The translations under genes and the position numbers were made by a program. A stretch of DNA of 64,000 nt from an uncultured Clostridia bacterium. GTDB taxonomy: Bacteria > Bacillota > Clostridia > Christensenellales > Borkfalkiaceae. This document shows positions 44,697 through 53,193 of the stretch, in pieces. Location of the stretch: positions 1 to 64,000 of the forward strand of contig CAKQMB010000006.1 of assembly GCA_934254825.1 (NCBI GenBank), read 5' to 3'. The first letter of the stretch is position 1. Each line of letters begins with the position of its first letter. Under the pieces are notes generated by a model that worked only from the letters and a program-made list of their open reading frames with translations, searched no databases and had not been told where the DNA came from.

Positions 44697-45908
44697 ATGA
44701 AAAAAATGAACACGGATAAAATTAAACTGGCTCTTATAGGTCTCGGTCAAAGAGGCGTAAGATTGTATAACGCGGCGATAAAACAAAGAAACGACGTAGA
44801 GATCGTAGCCGTTTGCGATACTTACGAAAAAAGACTCGTCGAATTTGCCGAAATGCTCGAAAAAGAAGACGGAATAAAAAGACAAATCTACACCGATTAC
44901 AGGGAATGTATCGATAAAAGCGGGTGCGACTGCGTTGTCGTTTCCACCGCGTGGAGCGCGCATATCGAAATCTCGATGTACGCAATGGAAAGAAAAATAG
45001 CCGTAGGGTGCGAGGTCGGCGGCGCGTATAGCTTAGAGAGTCTTTGGGAACTCGTCAGATGCTACGAGCGGACGAAAACGCCGATCATGATGCTCGAAAA
45101 CTGCTGTTACGGCAGGCTCGAACTTTTAACCCTCAACCTTAAAAGAAAGGGGCTTCTCGGCGAAATCGTTCATTTGGAGGGCGCGTACAGACACGACCTC
45201 AGAGAAGAAGTCGTCACGGGCGAGGAAAAGCACCATTACAGACTTATGCAGTACCTTAAAAGGAACTGCGAAAATTATCCCACGCACGAACTCGGTCCGA
45301 TAGCGAAAATAATCGATATCAACTGCGGAAATAAATTCGATTCGCTTTATTCGGTCGCTTCGAAAAGCGTCGGACTCGAATCGTTTGTCAGAGAGAAAAA
45401 CATAGAGAAGCTGAAAGGCGAAAAGTTCGCTCAGAGCGACGCGGTCACGACCGTTATAAAATGCCGTAACGGCGAAACGATCACTCTCAATCTCGTGACG
45501 ACGCTTGCAAGGTATTATTCGAGGTCGTTTCTTGCGGAAGGAACGAAAGGGCTTGTCTGCGAAGAAAATCAGTCGGTATTTCTCGATAAGGATTTCCCGG
45601 GCGAATATTTCGACTGGCGTTCTCATTTCGGAAATATCGAGGAATATTACAAACAATACGACCACAGACTCTGGGTCGGCGGCGTGAACGAGATCGGCGA
45701 GCATTCGGATATAGACAAAATGGTTATGGACGAATTTTTCGACGCGGTCAAAAACGGAACTTCGATGCCAATAGACGTTTACGATATGGCTTCCTGGATG
45801 GCTGTTTCCGTTCTTTCGGAACAATCGATCGCGAGCGGACTTCCCGTAAGTTTCCCCGATTTCACCGACGGAAAGTGGATAACGAGAAAGAACGAATTCG
45901 CGCTGTAA
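44697..45908 (+). CDS. GH109-like NAD-dependent alpha-N-acetylgalactosaminidase
   Basis: A 403-residue member of the Gfo/Idh/MocA fold with the GH109 hallmarks: Rossmann loop LIGLGQRG (13-20), CEVGGAYSLESLWEL near 105-119, MMLENCCYGR (131-140), EGAYRHDLREE, and YPTHELGPIAK with the likely catalytic His197. GH109 enzymes use tightly bound NAD to oxidise and eliminate the aglycone, releasing alpha-GalNAc from blood-group A or mucin-type glycans. Many GH109 proteins are exported; this one lacks a signal peptide, so it should act on imported sugars. It is the first gene of a three-enzyme operon behind an extended -10 promoter. Confidence 0.87.
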   Translation: MKKMNTDKIKLALIGLGQRGVRLYNAAIKQRNDVEIVAVCDTYEKRLVEFAEMLEKEDGIKRQIYTDYRECIDKSGCDCVVVSTAWSAHIEISMYAMERKIAVGCEVGGAYSLESLWELVRCYERTKTPIMMLENCCYGRLELLTLNLKRKGLLGEIVHLEGAYRHDLREEVVTGEEKHHYRLMQYLKRNCENYPTHELGPIAKIIDINCGNKFDSLYSVASKSVGLESFVREKNIEKLKGEKFAQSDAVTTVIKCRNGETITLNLVTTLARYYSRSFLAEGTKGLVCEENQSVFLDKDFPGEYFDWRSHFGNIEEYYKQYDHRLWVGGVNEIGEHSDIDKMVMDEFFDAVKNGTSMPIDVYDMASWMAVSVLSEQSIASGLPVSFPDFTDGKWITRKNEFAL

Positions 45909-45945
45909 ATAACCGTAAAAAGTTTTTTGCGTAAAAGAAAAATCT

Positions 45946-48366
45946 ATGAAAAAATATTTTCTGGTATGTAATTCGCATATCGATCCCGTGTGGATGTGGG
46001 ACTGGGAAGAGGGGGCGGCGACCGCGCTTTCCACCTTTTATCAGGCAGCCGAGCTTCTGGACGAATACGATTTCGTGTTCTGCCACAACGAAGCTCTTTT
46101 ATACGAATATATCGAGGAATACGATCCCGAATTGTTCGGAAAAATACGCGACCTCGTAAAACAAGGCAAATGGAAGATTATCGGCGGGTGGTATCTTCAA
46201 CCCGATTGCAATCTTCCTTCGGGCGAAGCTCTGGTAAGACAAATCGCGCTCGGGCGCAAATATTTTGCCGAAAAGTTCGGCGCAAGACCTTCCGTCGCGC
46301 TTAATTTCGACAGCTTCGGACATTCCGTAGGACTTGTTCAGATCCTTAAAAAGACGGGTTACGACGGCTATCTGTGCTGCCGCCCGATGAGTTGGGATAA
46401 AGATATGGTTGAACTTCCCGACACCGAATTTATATGGATCGGTAAGGACGGGAGCGAAGTTAAAGCCGCCAGGGTGGACGATATCACCCTTTATTGCTCG
46501 GGTTTCGGTATGGCTAAATCCGATATCGAGAGAAAGGCGGGCGTTTTCAAGGATAAGGACAAAGGTCTTATTTTGTGGGGCGTGGGAAACCACGGCGGAA
46601 ACCCTTCGAGAAAGGATCTCAAAGACGTTTCCGAGATGATTTCAAGGCGCGAGATCGCCGGCGAAAAAGCGGAGATAATCCATGCCTGTCCCGAGGACTT
46701 CTTTAACGAAATAACCCCTTATAAGTCGTTTAACGGCTCTTTTCAGCCGTGTTTGATAGGTTGCTATGCGGCGATAAGCGACATAAAGAAAAAGAACGTC
46801 GAGCTTGAAACCGCGCTTTTCGAAACAGAGAAAATATGCTCGCTCGCATATCTCAACGGGTATATCGACAGCTACGACGAGGCGGCGTTTACCGAAGCGG
46901 AAAAGGCGCTCGCGAAATTTCAGTTCCACGATCTTCTGGCGGGTACGGTTTGCGAACAGGCGGAAAAATCGTCTTTAAAAATGGCGGATCACGCGCTCGA
47001 AATATTGAAAAGACAATACGACAAAGCCTTTTTCGCGTATGTTTCCAAAAGCCCGAAAGCGGGCGAGGGCGAATTCCCGATTTTCGTTTTCAATTCTCAG
47101 CCTTATGACAGAACCGCGGTTATCGAAACGGAATACCTGATGCCCGAATCGATCATTTCCGATACGGAGCAGTACACGGTGACCGTTAAGCAAAACGGCA
47201 ATGCGATAAAATCGCAGGTCGTCAAGGAAAAAGTAAACATAAATTACGACAGAAGAAAAAGAGTAGCTTTTATCGGCGAACTCAAAGCCGGCGAAATGAA
47301 CCGTTTCGATATTTCCGTTACGGTCACGCCTAAGGATAAATTTGTTCCGCACGGCGGAAACGTGAGCTTTGCCGACGGGCTTAAAAAAATACGGATAAGT
47401 GCCGATAACGGACTTATAGACGGACTTTTCGTCGGTGATGAACTTATTGCAAGCCGCGCGTTCGAACCTGTGATGTTCGACGATTATCCCGATCCGTGGG
47501 GTTGGGGCATGAAAAAAATCGGGAAAAATCCCGAGCCTTTCGGGTTGTCTTCCTGCGAAAAGGGAGCGTTCAAAGGCTTAAAATCCGTGAACGTCATCGA
47601 GGATGGCGAGGTGCTGACCGAAGTCGAAACGCTTTTCGAAAAAGAGAGCAGTTTCGTAAGATTGGACTATAAATTGTATAAAGGCTTGCCCTATTTCGAC
47701 GTAACCGTCGATGTCCTCTGGAACGAGAACGACAAAGCTTTAAAACTTAAAATACCGTGCGCGCTAAAAGGCAAATTCATAGGGCAGATAGCTTACGCGA
47801 GCGACGAATTCGCTAAAAACGGCGAGGAGATAACCGCGCAGAGATTTATCGGCGTTACCGACGGCGAAAACGCTATGTATATCGCAAACGATTGCGTTTA
47901 CGGCTTTTCCATGGACGGCGACGATATGTACATAACTCTTCTTCGCGGCGTGGCGTATTGCGCGCACCCGATAGGAGATCGTCCGCTTTTGGAAAAAGAC
48001 AGGTTTATACCTTTCGTCGAGACGGGTAAACATAAATTCGATTTCCGTGTGGGTTATTGTAAGCTTTCGGAAATCGAAAACGTCGCGCAGGAGTTCGTTG
48101 CGAGAAGAGAAGGGCTTAACTGCTTCCCGCACGGAAAGGGAGAAACGCCGCTCAAATTCGAGATCGACGACAGGTCCGTTTCGCTTTCGGCGTGTTATTT
48201 CGAAGCGGGTGAATATGTTTTGCGGCTTTTTAACAACAATTCGGACGGGCGCAAGGCGAAAATTGCCTGCAAAAACGCGTCGGCGGAGTTCTCGTTCGGA
48301 AATTACGAGGTAAAAACCGTTGTTTTCGACGGGAAAAACTTTAAAGAAAAAGAATTATGGATTTAA
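45946..48366 (+). CDS. GH38 alpha-mannosidase
   Basis: An 806-residue cytoplasmic enzyme with the zinc-binding motif CNSHIDPVW (His11, Asp13) and the nucleophile Asp122 in ALNFDSFGHS. Later parts show FHDLLAGT, where His and Asp complete the metal and substrate sites, and the all-beta C-terminal domains of the family. It removes alpha-linked mannose from N-glycan-type or yeast-mannan oligosaccharides. The ATG has only a weak ribosome site 37 bases after the GH109 stop. Its 3' end overlaps the GH36 start by ten bases, so the two enzymes are made together. Confidence 0.92.
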   Translation: MKKYFLVCNSHIDPVWMWDWEEGAATALSTFYQAAELLDEYDFVFCHNEALLYEYIEEYDPELFGKIRDLVKQGKWKIIGGWYLQPDCNLPSGEALVRQIALGRKYFAEKFGARPSVALNFDSFGHSVGLVQILKKTGYDGYLCCRPMSWDKDMVELPDTEFIWIGKDGSEVKAARVDDITLYCSGFGMAKSDIERKAGVFKDKDKGLILWGVGNHGGNPSRKDLKDVSEMISRREIAGEKAEIIHACPEDFFNEITPYKSFNGSFQPCLIGCYAAISDIKKKNVELETALFETEKICSLAYLNGYIDSYDEAAFTEAEKALAKFQFHDLLAGTVCEQAEKSSLKMADHALEILKRQYDKAFFAYVSKSPKAGEGEFPIFVFNSQPYDRTAVIETEYLMPESIISDTEQYTVTVKQNGNAIKSQVVKEKVNINYDRRKRVAFIGELKAGEMNRFDISVTVTPKDKFVPHGGNVSFADGLKKIRISADNGLIDGLFVGDELIASRAFEPVMFDDYPDPWGWGMKKIGKNPEPFGLSSCEKGAFKGLKSVNVIEDGEVLTEVETLFEKESSFVRLDYKLYKGLPYFDVTVDVLWNENDKALKLKIPCALKGKFIGQIAYASDEFAKNGEEITAQRFIGVTDGENAMYIANDCVYGFSMDGDDMYITLLRGVAYCAHPIGDRPLLEKDRFIPFVETGKHKFDFRVGYCKLSEIENVAQEFVARREGLNCFPHGKGETPLKFEIDDRSVSLSACYFEAGEYVLRLFNNNSDGRKAKIACKNASAEFSFGNYEVKTVVFDGKNFKEKELWI

Positions 48367-50441
48367 ACGAACAAATCGGAAAGATAAAATTCAAATGGCT
48401 GGAATTCGTCGTTCGCGGCGATAAAATAGAGGTGGCGGACGAATTCGGGAATTGCGGCGGCGCGGAAAATGGCAATTTTGCCGAGGTGAACGTTGCCGGG
48501 GATAACAAACCCACGCATATGGGCGTTAAACTTTCGCCGTCGTCGGAAGGTTTCGCGATGAAATACGTTTCACATGAAATTAAAGACGATACGCTTTTTA
48601 TAACTCAGAGAAGCGATAAAATCGAAGTCGTGACCGAAATAAAATCTTATGACGAAACGTCCGCGCTCCGTTTTAATTCTACCGTCACGAATATTTCGGA
48701 CGAAGATATCGTTCTGGAAAGCGTTTCGGCTTTCTGTCTGCCGTATATTTGCAAAAGAAGCGAAGAAAACGCGAAAAATTCGTATTTTACCGTTTTTAAC
48801 CAAAGTCATCACTATGAGTGTCAGCCCGCCCGCCGTTCGTTTTTCGATTACGGCTTCACGGGAACGGCGCCCGCCTCGCAAAAGAAGATATCTTTCGCGA
48901 ATATCGGGTCGTGGTCGACAAAAGAAGCGTTGCCGCAAGGTCTGATCGAATGCGGCAACGGCAGTGTGTTTATGTTCCAGATCGAGAGCAACAACTCCTG
49001 GTACTACGAGCTTAGCGATATCGGAGAAAACTATTATCTGTGGCTCGGCGGAGCTACGACCGAACATTGTTCGTGGTTCAAAACTCTTGAACCGAAAGCC
49101 GCCTATAAGTCGATTAACGCGGTAATTTCAAAGGCATCGACTGTCTCCGGCGTTATTGACGATATGACCGTTTACAGAAGAAAGATCGCAGGTAAAAGCG
49201 TTGCGGACGAAAATCTCCCCGCGATTTTCAACGCGTATATGCATCTCGACTGGGATAGTCCCGACGAGGAAAGAACGAAAGTTTACGCGAGATCTGCCGC
49301 GGAAACAGGCGTAAAATATTATGTTATCGACTGCGGTTGGCATAACGAAGAACCGGGGAACGAAATATATCCTTACGTCGGGCAGTGGAAAGAAAGCAAA
49401 GCGAGGTTTCCGCACGGAATCAGAAAGACTACGGATTTTATCCGTTCGCTCGGAATGAAAGCGGGACTTTGGATAGAACCCGAAATCATAGGGCAGAAAT
49501 GCGAGGAAATGCTCGATTTTTACGACGAAGATTGTTTTTTAAGAAGACACGGCAAAAAGATCGGCGTTATGGGCAGGTATTTTCTCGATTATTCCAACCC
49601 GAAAGTATACAATTATATGTTTGAAACTATCCGCAGAATGGTCGAAGACTACGGCGCGGATTATATTAAGCTCGATTACAATCAGGATCTCGGCGTCGGC
49701 GCGGACGGAACGACCGAAAGTTTCGGCGAGGGGCATGAAAAGCAATCCGCGGCGTATTTTAAATGGATAGACGATATACAAAAAGCCTTCCCGAACGTAA
49801 TTTTCGAAACTTGCAGTTCGGGCGGAATGAGAATGGATTACGCGACTCTTTCGCATTTTTCGCTTATCTCCACTTCCGATCAGACGGATTATAAAAAATA
49901 TCCGTATATCGTCGCGAATTTTTCGGCGGCGGTACTGCCCGAGCAGGGCGCGGTGTGGAGTTATCCCGTGGACGGATTTCAATTTGCTTCCGCCCCCGCG
50001 ACGAGCGAAAAAGCAAACGAAAGCACGAGCCGCGAAACGGTCATTATGAATATGGTAAACACATTCTTAGGCAGAATGCACCTTGCGAGCCATATCGATC
50101 TTTTAAGCGAGGATAAGCGCGAGCTTATAAAAGAGGGCGTCGAATATTATAATTCTTTAACGCCCGCCAAAAAAACCGCGTTTCCGTTTTTGCCGTGCGG
50201 TTTCGCCCGCTTAGGCGACGAACATATCGCGGCGGGGCTTAAAACAAAAGGGAAAGCATATCTTTCGGTGTATAGTTCAGGGAAATCGGGCAGATTTTCC
50301 GTTGACGTCGGAAAGGAATACAAAAAAGCCGTTTGCGCTTATCCGAAGGCGAACGAACTTGCTTTTTCGCTTGAAAACGGCGTTTTAACCGTCGAATTTA
50401 CGGAAGATTATCAGGCGAGATTTTTCGAGCTTGAAATCTGA
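48357..50441 (+). CDS. GH36 alpha-galactosidase
   Basis: A 694-residue enzyme with an N-terminal beta-supersandwich and a central TIM barrel. The nucleophile is Asp440 in YIKLDYNQD and the acid/base is Asp508 in STSDQTDY. CSSGG (486-490), DCGW near 325 and GLWIEPE near 370 form the galactose pocket. It cleaves alpha-1,3- or alpha-1,6-galactose from imported oligosaccharides; the family also includes alpha-N-acetylgalactosaminidases. It begins within the last codons of the GH38 gene (ATGG over its stop region). No signal peptide. The final codons Glu-Ile-stop run into a heptamer repeat. Confidence 0.92.
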   Translation: MDLNEQIGKIKFKWLEFVVRGDKIEVADEFGNCGGAENGNFAEVNVAGDNKPTHMGVKLSPSSEGFAMKYVSHEIKDDTLFITQRSDKIEVVTEIKSYDETSALRFNSTVTNISDEDIVLESVSAFCLPYICKRSEENAKNSYFTVFNQSHHYECQPARRSFFDYGFTGTAPASQKKISFANIGSWSTKEALPQGLIECGNGSVFMFQIESNNSWYYELSDIGENYYLWLGGATTEHCSWFKTLEPKAAYKSINAVISKASTVSGVIDDMTVYRRKIAGKSVADENLPAIFNAYMHLDWDSPDEERTKVYARSAAETGVKYYVIDCGWHNEEPGNEIYPYVGQWKESKARFPHGIRKTTDFIRSLGMKAGLWIEPEIIGQKCEEMLDFYDEDCFLRRHGKKIGVMGRYFLDYSNPKVYNYMFETIRRMVEDYGADYIKLDYNQDLGVGADGTTESFGEGHEKQSAAYFKWIDDIQKAFPNVIFETCSSGGMRMDYATLSHFSLISTSDQTDYKKYPYIVANFSAAVLPEQGAVWSYPVDGFQFASAPATSEKANESTSRETVIMNMVNTFLGRMHLASHIDLLSEDKRELIKEGVEYYNSLTPAKKTAFPFLPCGFARLGDEHIAAGLKTKGKAYLSVYSSGKSGRFSVDVGKEYKKAVCAYPKANELAFSLENGVLTVEFTEDYQARFFELEI

Positions 50442-50480
50442 AACCTGAAATCTGAAATCCGAAATTTGAAATCCGAAATC
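50432..50480 (+). repeat. seven-copy heptamer array over the GH36 stop codon
   Basis: Seven consecutive units of [TC]GAAA[TC][CT] run from 50432 to 50480, beginning in the last three codons of GH36. The copies are too short and unspaced for a CRISPR; slippage is likely. Confidence 0.8.
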
Positions 50481-50510
50481 CGAGCCGAAACATAAAACTT
50501 ATAAAAAAAG

Positions 50511-50550
50511 AGACCGTGTTTAACCTCAATCGGGTTTTACGCGGTCTTTT
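50511..50550. terminator. terminator between GH36 and the HxlR gene
   Basis: AGACCGTGT pairs with ACGCGGTCT (one G-T pair) with an inner AACC/GGGTT stem and is followed by TTTT; an A-run on the left serves the opposite strand. Confidence 0.78.
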
Positions 50551-50615
50551 CGTCGACGTGAGAAAAATCCTCCGCTATGCGGGGATAGTTGCTTCTGTTT
50601 TTTTTCTGCAATACC

Positions 50616-50942
50616 TTACAAATTCGCTTTGTAATCCTCGCCCCATGCAAGCATTGCGTCGAGAACGGGTTTTAAGGTCTTGCCCAACTCGGATAAGGAA
50701 TATTCCACCCGCGGCGGAACTTCGGCAAAGACTTCGCGTTCGATAAGTCCGTCGCTTTCCAAAGCCCGCAGATTATCCGTCAAAACTTTTTTGCTTAATC
50801 CCGGAATTGTTTTCATAAAAACCGTAAAACGCTGTTTGCCGCCGTAAAACATATTTCTGAGTATCAGAAGCTTCCACTTGTTGCCGATAAGCTGAACGGT
50901 GGTAGCTACGGGGCATTCCGGCAGTTCGTCCTTTGTCAGCAT
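50616..50942 (-). CDS. HxlR-family transcriptional regulator
   Basis: A 108-residue winged-helix protein, the usual HxlR length, with the conserved opening CPVATTVQLIGNKWKLLILRNM. The DNA-recognition helix is in FTVFMKTIPGLSKKVLTDNLRALE, and the wing in VPPRVEYSLSELGKTL. Such regulators answer to aldehydes, redox or electrophile stress and typically control a divergent gene. A strong AAGGAGGG site and a near-perfect promoter precede it. The gene it faces is now only a remnant (51124-51319), next to the ADP-ribosylation pair. The inducer is unknown. Confidence 0.9.
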   Translation of the reverse strand: MLTKDELPECPVATTVQLIGNKWKLLILRNMFYGGKQRFTVFMKTIPGLSKKVLTDNLRALESDGLIEREVFAEVPPRVEYSLSELGKTLKPVLDAMLAWGEDYKANL

Positions 50943-50971
50943 AAGTTTCCCTCCTTGTTTTTTCTGTCGAT

Positions 50972-51000
50972 ATTATATCAAAACGCAAGAAAAATGTCAA
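50972..51000 (-). promoter_or_regulatory. consensus sigma-A promoter for the HxlR gene
   Basis: Minus strand: TTGACA (51000-50995), 17 bases, TATAAT (50977-50972) with TGA just before it. Confidence 0.88.
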
Positions 51001-51029
51001 TAGTTCAAAAAAGAAACCAAGTAACAAAT

Positions 51030-51046
51030 CTATTATCCGATAATAG
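51030..51046 (+). promoter_or_regulatory. 17-bp palindrome, candidate HxlR operator
   Basis: CTATTATC-C-GATAATAG is a perfect inverted repeat about 30 bases upstream of the HxlR promoter and flanked by two GTAAC copies (51021, 51051). The position suits autoregulation or control of the divergent side. Confidence 0.5.
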
Positions 51047-51107
51047 AAAAGTAACGTTCGGGAAATATTTTTTCGGATATGTTACAATCGGGTTGCAATC
51101 GACGAGA

Positions 51108-51135
51108 TTGACAAATTTTTTTGAGGTATTATTCT
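51108..51135 (+). promoter_or_regulatory. possible promoter for the gene remnant and macrodomain/SirTM pair
   Basis: TTGACA (51108-51113), 16 bases, TATTCT (51130-51135). It would drive the remnant and the downstream pair. Confidence 0.45.
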
Positions 51136-51319
51136 TGTCCGGCATACACCAGAGAATTTAAAGGACGCGGAAACGAAAATCGCATATATCGAGGACTTAA
51201 AGAAAATCGCGAAGGAAAGTAAAACCGCGGACGAATTCAAAAGAATAGTAAACGAGAAATATCCCGATTACGGCGGGGAAAATTATCTCGCGATGACCGC
51301 GAATATGTTTTTCGAATAA
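51124..51319 (+). pseudogene. C-terminal remnant of a gene, possibly a metallo-beta-lactamase-fold hydrolase
   Basis: The frame from 51124 to the TAA at 51317-51319 encodes about 60 residues ending KYPDYGGENYLAMTANMFFE. It has a TGA directly upstream and no start codon. The charged helical segment ETKIAYIEDLKKIAKES and the PDYxGENYL ending resemble the C-termini of metallo-beta-lactamase-fold hydrolases as I recall them, but this is weak. The 5' two-thirds or more are gone. It may be the former HxlR-controlled gene. Alternatively it is a short unannotated protein starting at a non-standard codon. Confidence 0.42.
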
Positions 51320-51323
51320 TTTT

Positions 51324-52070
51324 ATGAACACACTTGACGAACTTATAAAAATTTTATGCGACGAGCGGGGAGAGGACGTTCCGAAGCTCGCCGAGAAGCA
51401 GAAGCCCGATTATTTTCGGGCTTTATGCAACGTCCGCCCGCCTATGCCCGTTTCGGCAAAATTTCTTGCTTTGCAGGACGAATATCTGACGGAACGGAAA
51501 AACGAACGCGGGATAACCGACGTGAACGATTTCGCGTACGCGGGCGGAATTTCGCTTTTTAAAGGCGATATAATCACGCTTAACGCGGACGCGATCGTAA
51601 ACGCCGCGAACTCGGCTATGCTCGGCTGCTTTCACCCTTTGCATAACTGTATAGACAACGTTATTCACTCGGCGGCGGGAGTTCGGGTGAGGCTCGATTG
51701 TAACGATATTATGAAGGGCAGAGAAGCCGAAAACGGCGAAGTTATCGTAACAAAAGCCTACAATCTGCCGAGCAGATTTATCTTTCACACCGCAGGACCG
51801 ATCGTTTCGGGCAGAGTTAACGGACAAAATCGGGCAGATCTTAAAAAATGTTACGAAAACTGCCTTGAAAAAGCCGATGAGATGAAACTTAAAAGCATTG
51901 CGTTTTGCTGTATTTCCACGGGCGTTTTCGGTTATCCCAAAGATCGGGCGGCTTTCGCGGCGGCGGAAACGGTCAAGGATTATATATCGCGGACGAAAAG
52001 CGGAATAAAAGTGATTTTCGACGTGTTCACGGAGGAAGATTATGCAATTTACAAGCGAATTCTCAGATAA
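51324..52070 (+). CDS. zinc-containing macrodomain protein-ADP-ribose hydrolase
   Basis: A 248-residue protein with an N-terminal helical part (1-70) and a macrodomain. ADAIVNAANSAMLGC (88-102) binds ADP-ribose; Cys102, His107 and Cys109 in GCFHPLHNC match the zinc-binding residues of macrodomains found in SirTM operons of Staphylococcus and Streptococcus. STGVFGYP near 198-205 is the second ligand loop. These enzymes remove mono-ADP-ribose placed by the SirTM partner. The 3' end overlaps the next start by 29 bases. The start has no clear ribosome site and follows the remnant's stop by four bases. Confidence 0.9.
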   Translation: MNTLDELIKILCDERGEDVPKLAEKQKPDYFRALCNVRPPMPVSAKFLALQDEYLTERKNERGITDVNDFAYAGGISLFKGDIITLNADAIVNAANSAMLGCFHPLHNCIDNVIHSAAGVRVRLDCNDIMKGREAENGEVIVTKAYNLPSRFIFHTAGPIVSGRVNGQNRADLKKCYENCLEKADEMKLKSIAFCCISTGVFGYPKDRAAFAAAETVKDYISRTKSGIKVIFDVFTEEDYAIYKRILR

Positions 52071-52893
52071 GTGCGACAAACTAAAAAGTCTTATCGGAAA
52101 CGCCGATGCGATAGTGATCGGTGCGGGCGCGGGGTTGTCGACAGCCGCGGGGTTTACTTATTCCGGTAAACGTTTTCACGAAAATTTTCACGATTTCGAG
52201 GCGAAATATAACTTTCACGACATGTATACGGGCGGATTTTATCCTTACGAAACGCCCGAGGAATATTGGGCGTACTGGTCGAGATATATTTTCATAAACC
52301 GCTATACGCCCGCCCCGAAACCCGTTTATGACAAATTATTCGACATCGTCAAGGGCAAAAACTATTTCGTCATAACGACGAACGTCGACCATTGCTTTCG
52401 GAAAGCGGGGTTCGACAAGCAAAGATTATTTTATACACAGGGCGACTACGGGCTTTTTCAATGCAGCGTTCCCTGCCGCGACAAAACTTACGACAACGAG
52501 GAGATAATCCGAAAAATGTACTCGGAGCAGAAAAATATGCGTGTTCTCTCCGAGCTTGTGCCGAAATGCCCCGTTTGCGGTAAGCCTATGACTATGAATT
52601 TGCGCGCGGACGATAAATTCGTCGAGGACGACGGCTGGCATACGGCTTGCAAGGCTTACGAAAGGTTTTTATCGGAAAACAAAAATAAAAAAGTATTGTT
52701 TTTAGAACTCGGGGTCGGTATGAACACCCCCGTTATAATAAAATATCCCTTTTGGCGACTGACCGCGCAAAACAAAAACGCGAGTTATGTGTGCGTAAAC
52801 AAAGATATGGCATATGCTCCCGAGGAAATAAAATCCCGCTCGCTTTGCTTTTCGGAGGATATCTCCGACGTGATCGAGTGTTTAATAAAATAA
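52042..52893 (+). CDS. SirTM-class sirtuin (protein ADP-ribosyltransferase)
   Basis: A 283-residue class-M sirtuin. The NAD-binding IGAGAGLSTAAGFTYSG (26-42) and TTNVDHCF (112-119, Asn114 and Asp116) are intact, but the canonical catalytic His is replaced by Gln133 in FYTQGDYG, the hallmark of SirTM transferases. Zinc ligands are Cys141, Cys145, Cys176 and Cys179. In characterised systems SirTM mono-ADP-ribosylates a lipoylated GcvH-like carrier and the macrodomain reverses it. GGAGG lies before the ATG inside the macrodomain gene, so the pair is translationally coupled. Neither GcvH-L nor a lipoate ligase is adjacent here, so the target is either elsewhere or different. Confidence 0.9.
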   Translation: MQFTSEFSDKCDKLKSLIGNADAIVIGAGAGLSTAAGFTYSGKRFHENFHDFEAKYNFHDMYTGGFYPYETPEEYWAYWSRYIFINRYTPAPKPVYDKLFDIVKGKNYFVITTNVDHCFRKAGFDKQRLFYTQGDYGLFQCSVPCRDKTYDNEEIIRKMYSEQKNMRVLSELVPKCPVCGKPMTMNLRADDKFVEDDGWHTACKAYERFLSENKNKKVLFLELGVGMNTPVIIKYPFWRLTAQNKNASYVCVNKDMAYAPEEIKSRSLCFSEDISDVIECLIK

Positions 52894-52917
52894 TATATAC
52901 CTTAAAATCTTCAATCG

Positions 52918-52944
52918 ACCCCGACTTTCGAGTCGGGGTTTTTT
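52918..52944 (+). terminator. rho-independent terminator after the SirTM gene
   Basis: ACCCCGACT and AGTCGGGGT close a TTCG tetraloop, followed by TTTTTT. It is a textbook terminator. Confidence 0.93.
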
Positions 52945-52984
52945 ATGCTTAAAAATAAACCGAGATAAAACGAAATACGTCGAT

Positions 52985-53007
52985 AATCGACTTATAGGCG
53001 GGTTTTT
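52985..53007 (+). repeat. 23-bp interspersed repeat, copy 2
   Basis: AATCGACTTATAGGCGGG followed by five T; it differs from 2399-2421 at one base. Confidence 0.5.
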
Positions 53008-53122
53008 ACGTTGCGATCGCCGTTTTTTAGGGCGTTTTCTAAGTCGAAACCGAAAATCGGCGAAAAAACGAGAGAAAAGCAAAAAAACAAAAACAGGATA
53101 AATTTTTGGTATAAACAGGACA

Positions 53123-53151
53123 TTGTAATGCCCGCGAGAAAATGTTAAAAT
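53123..53151 (+). promoter_or_regulatory. promoter for the DUF4434 gene
   Basis: TTGTAA (53123-53128), 17 bases, TAAAAT (53146-53151), with TG at 53143-53144 forming an extended -10. Confidence 0.7.
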
Positions 53152-53193
53152 AAAAACAATCGAAAATATAAAATTTTTTCGGCAAGGAGTTTT

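Larger units (their letters stand above)
52894..53193. other. intergenic region before the DUF4434 gene
   Basis: It holds the SirTM terminator, copy 2 of the interspersed 23-bp repeat and the DUF4434 promoter. Otherwise the sequence is AT-rich with nothing else supported. Confidence 0.6.

Noticed and set aside
1213..49121. ATAAGTCGATTAACG string in several genes as a functional motif
   Set aside because: At 1213, 38097 and 49106 it lies in coding DNA and reflects favoured codons (for Lys-Ser-Ile-Asn on one strand); only the intergenic copies were kept.
50432..50480. CRISPR-like array
   Set aside because: Units are seven bases with no spacers and no cas genes; it is a simple tandem repeat.
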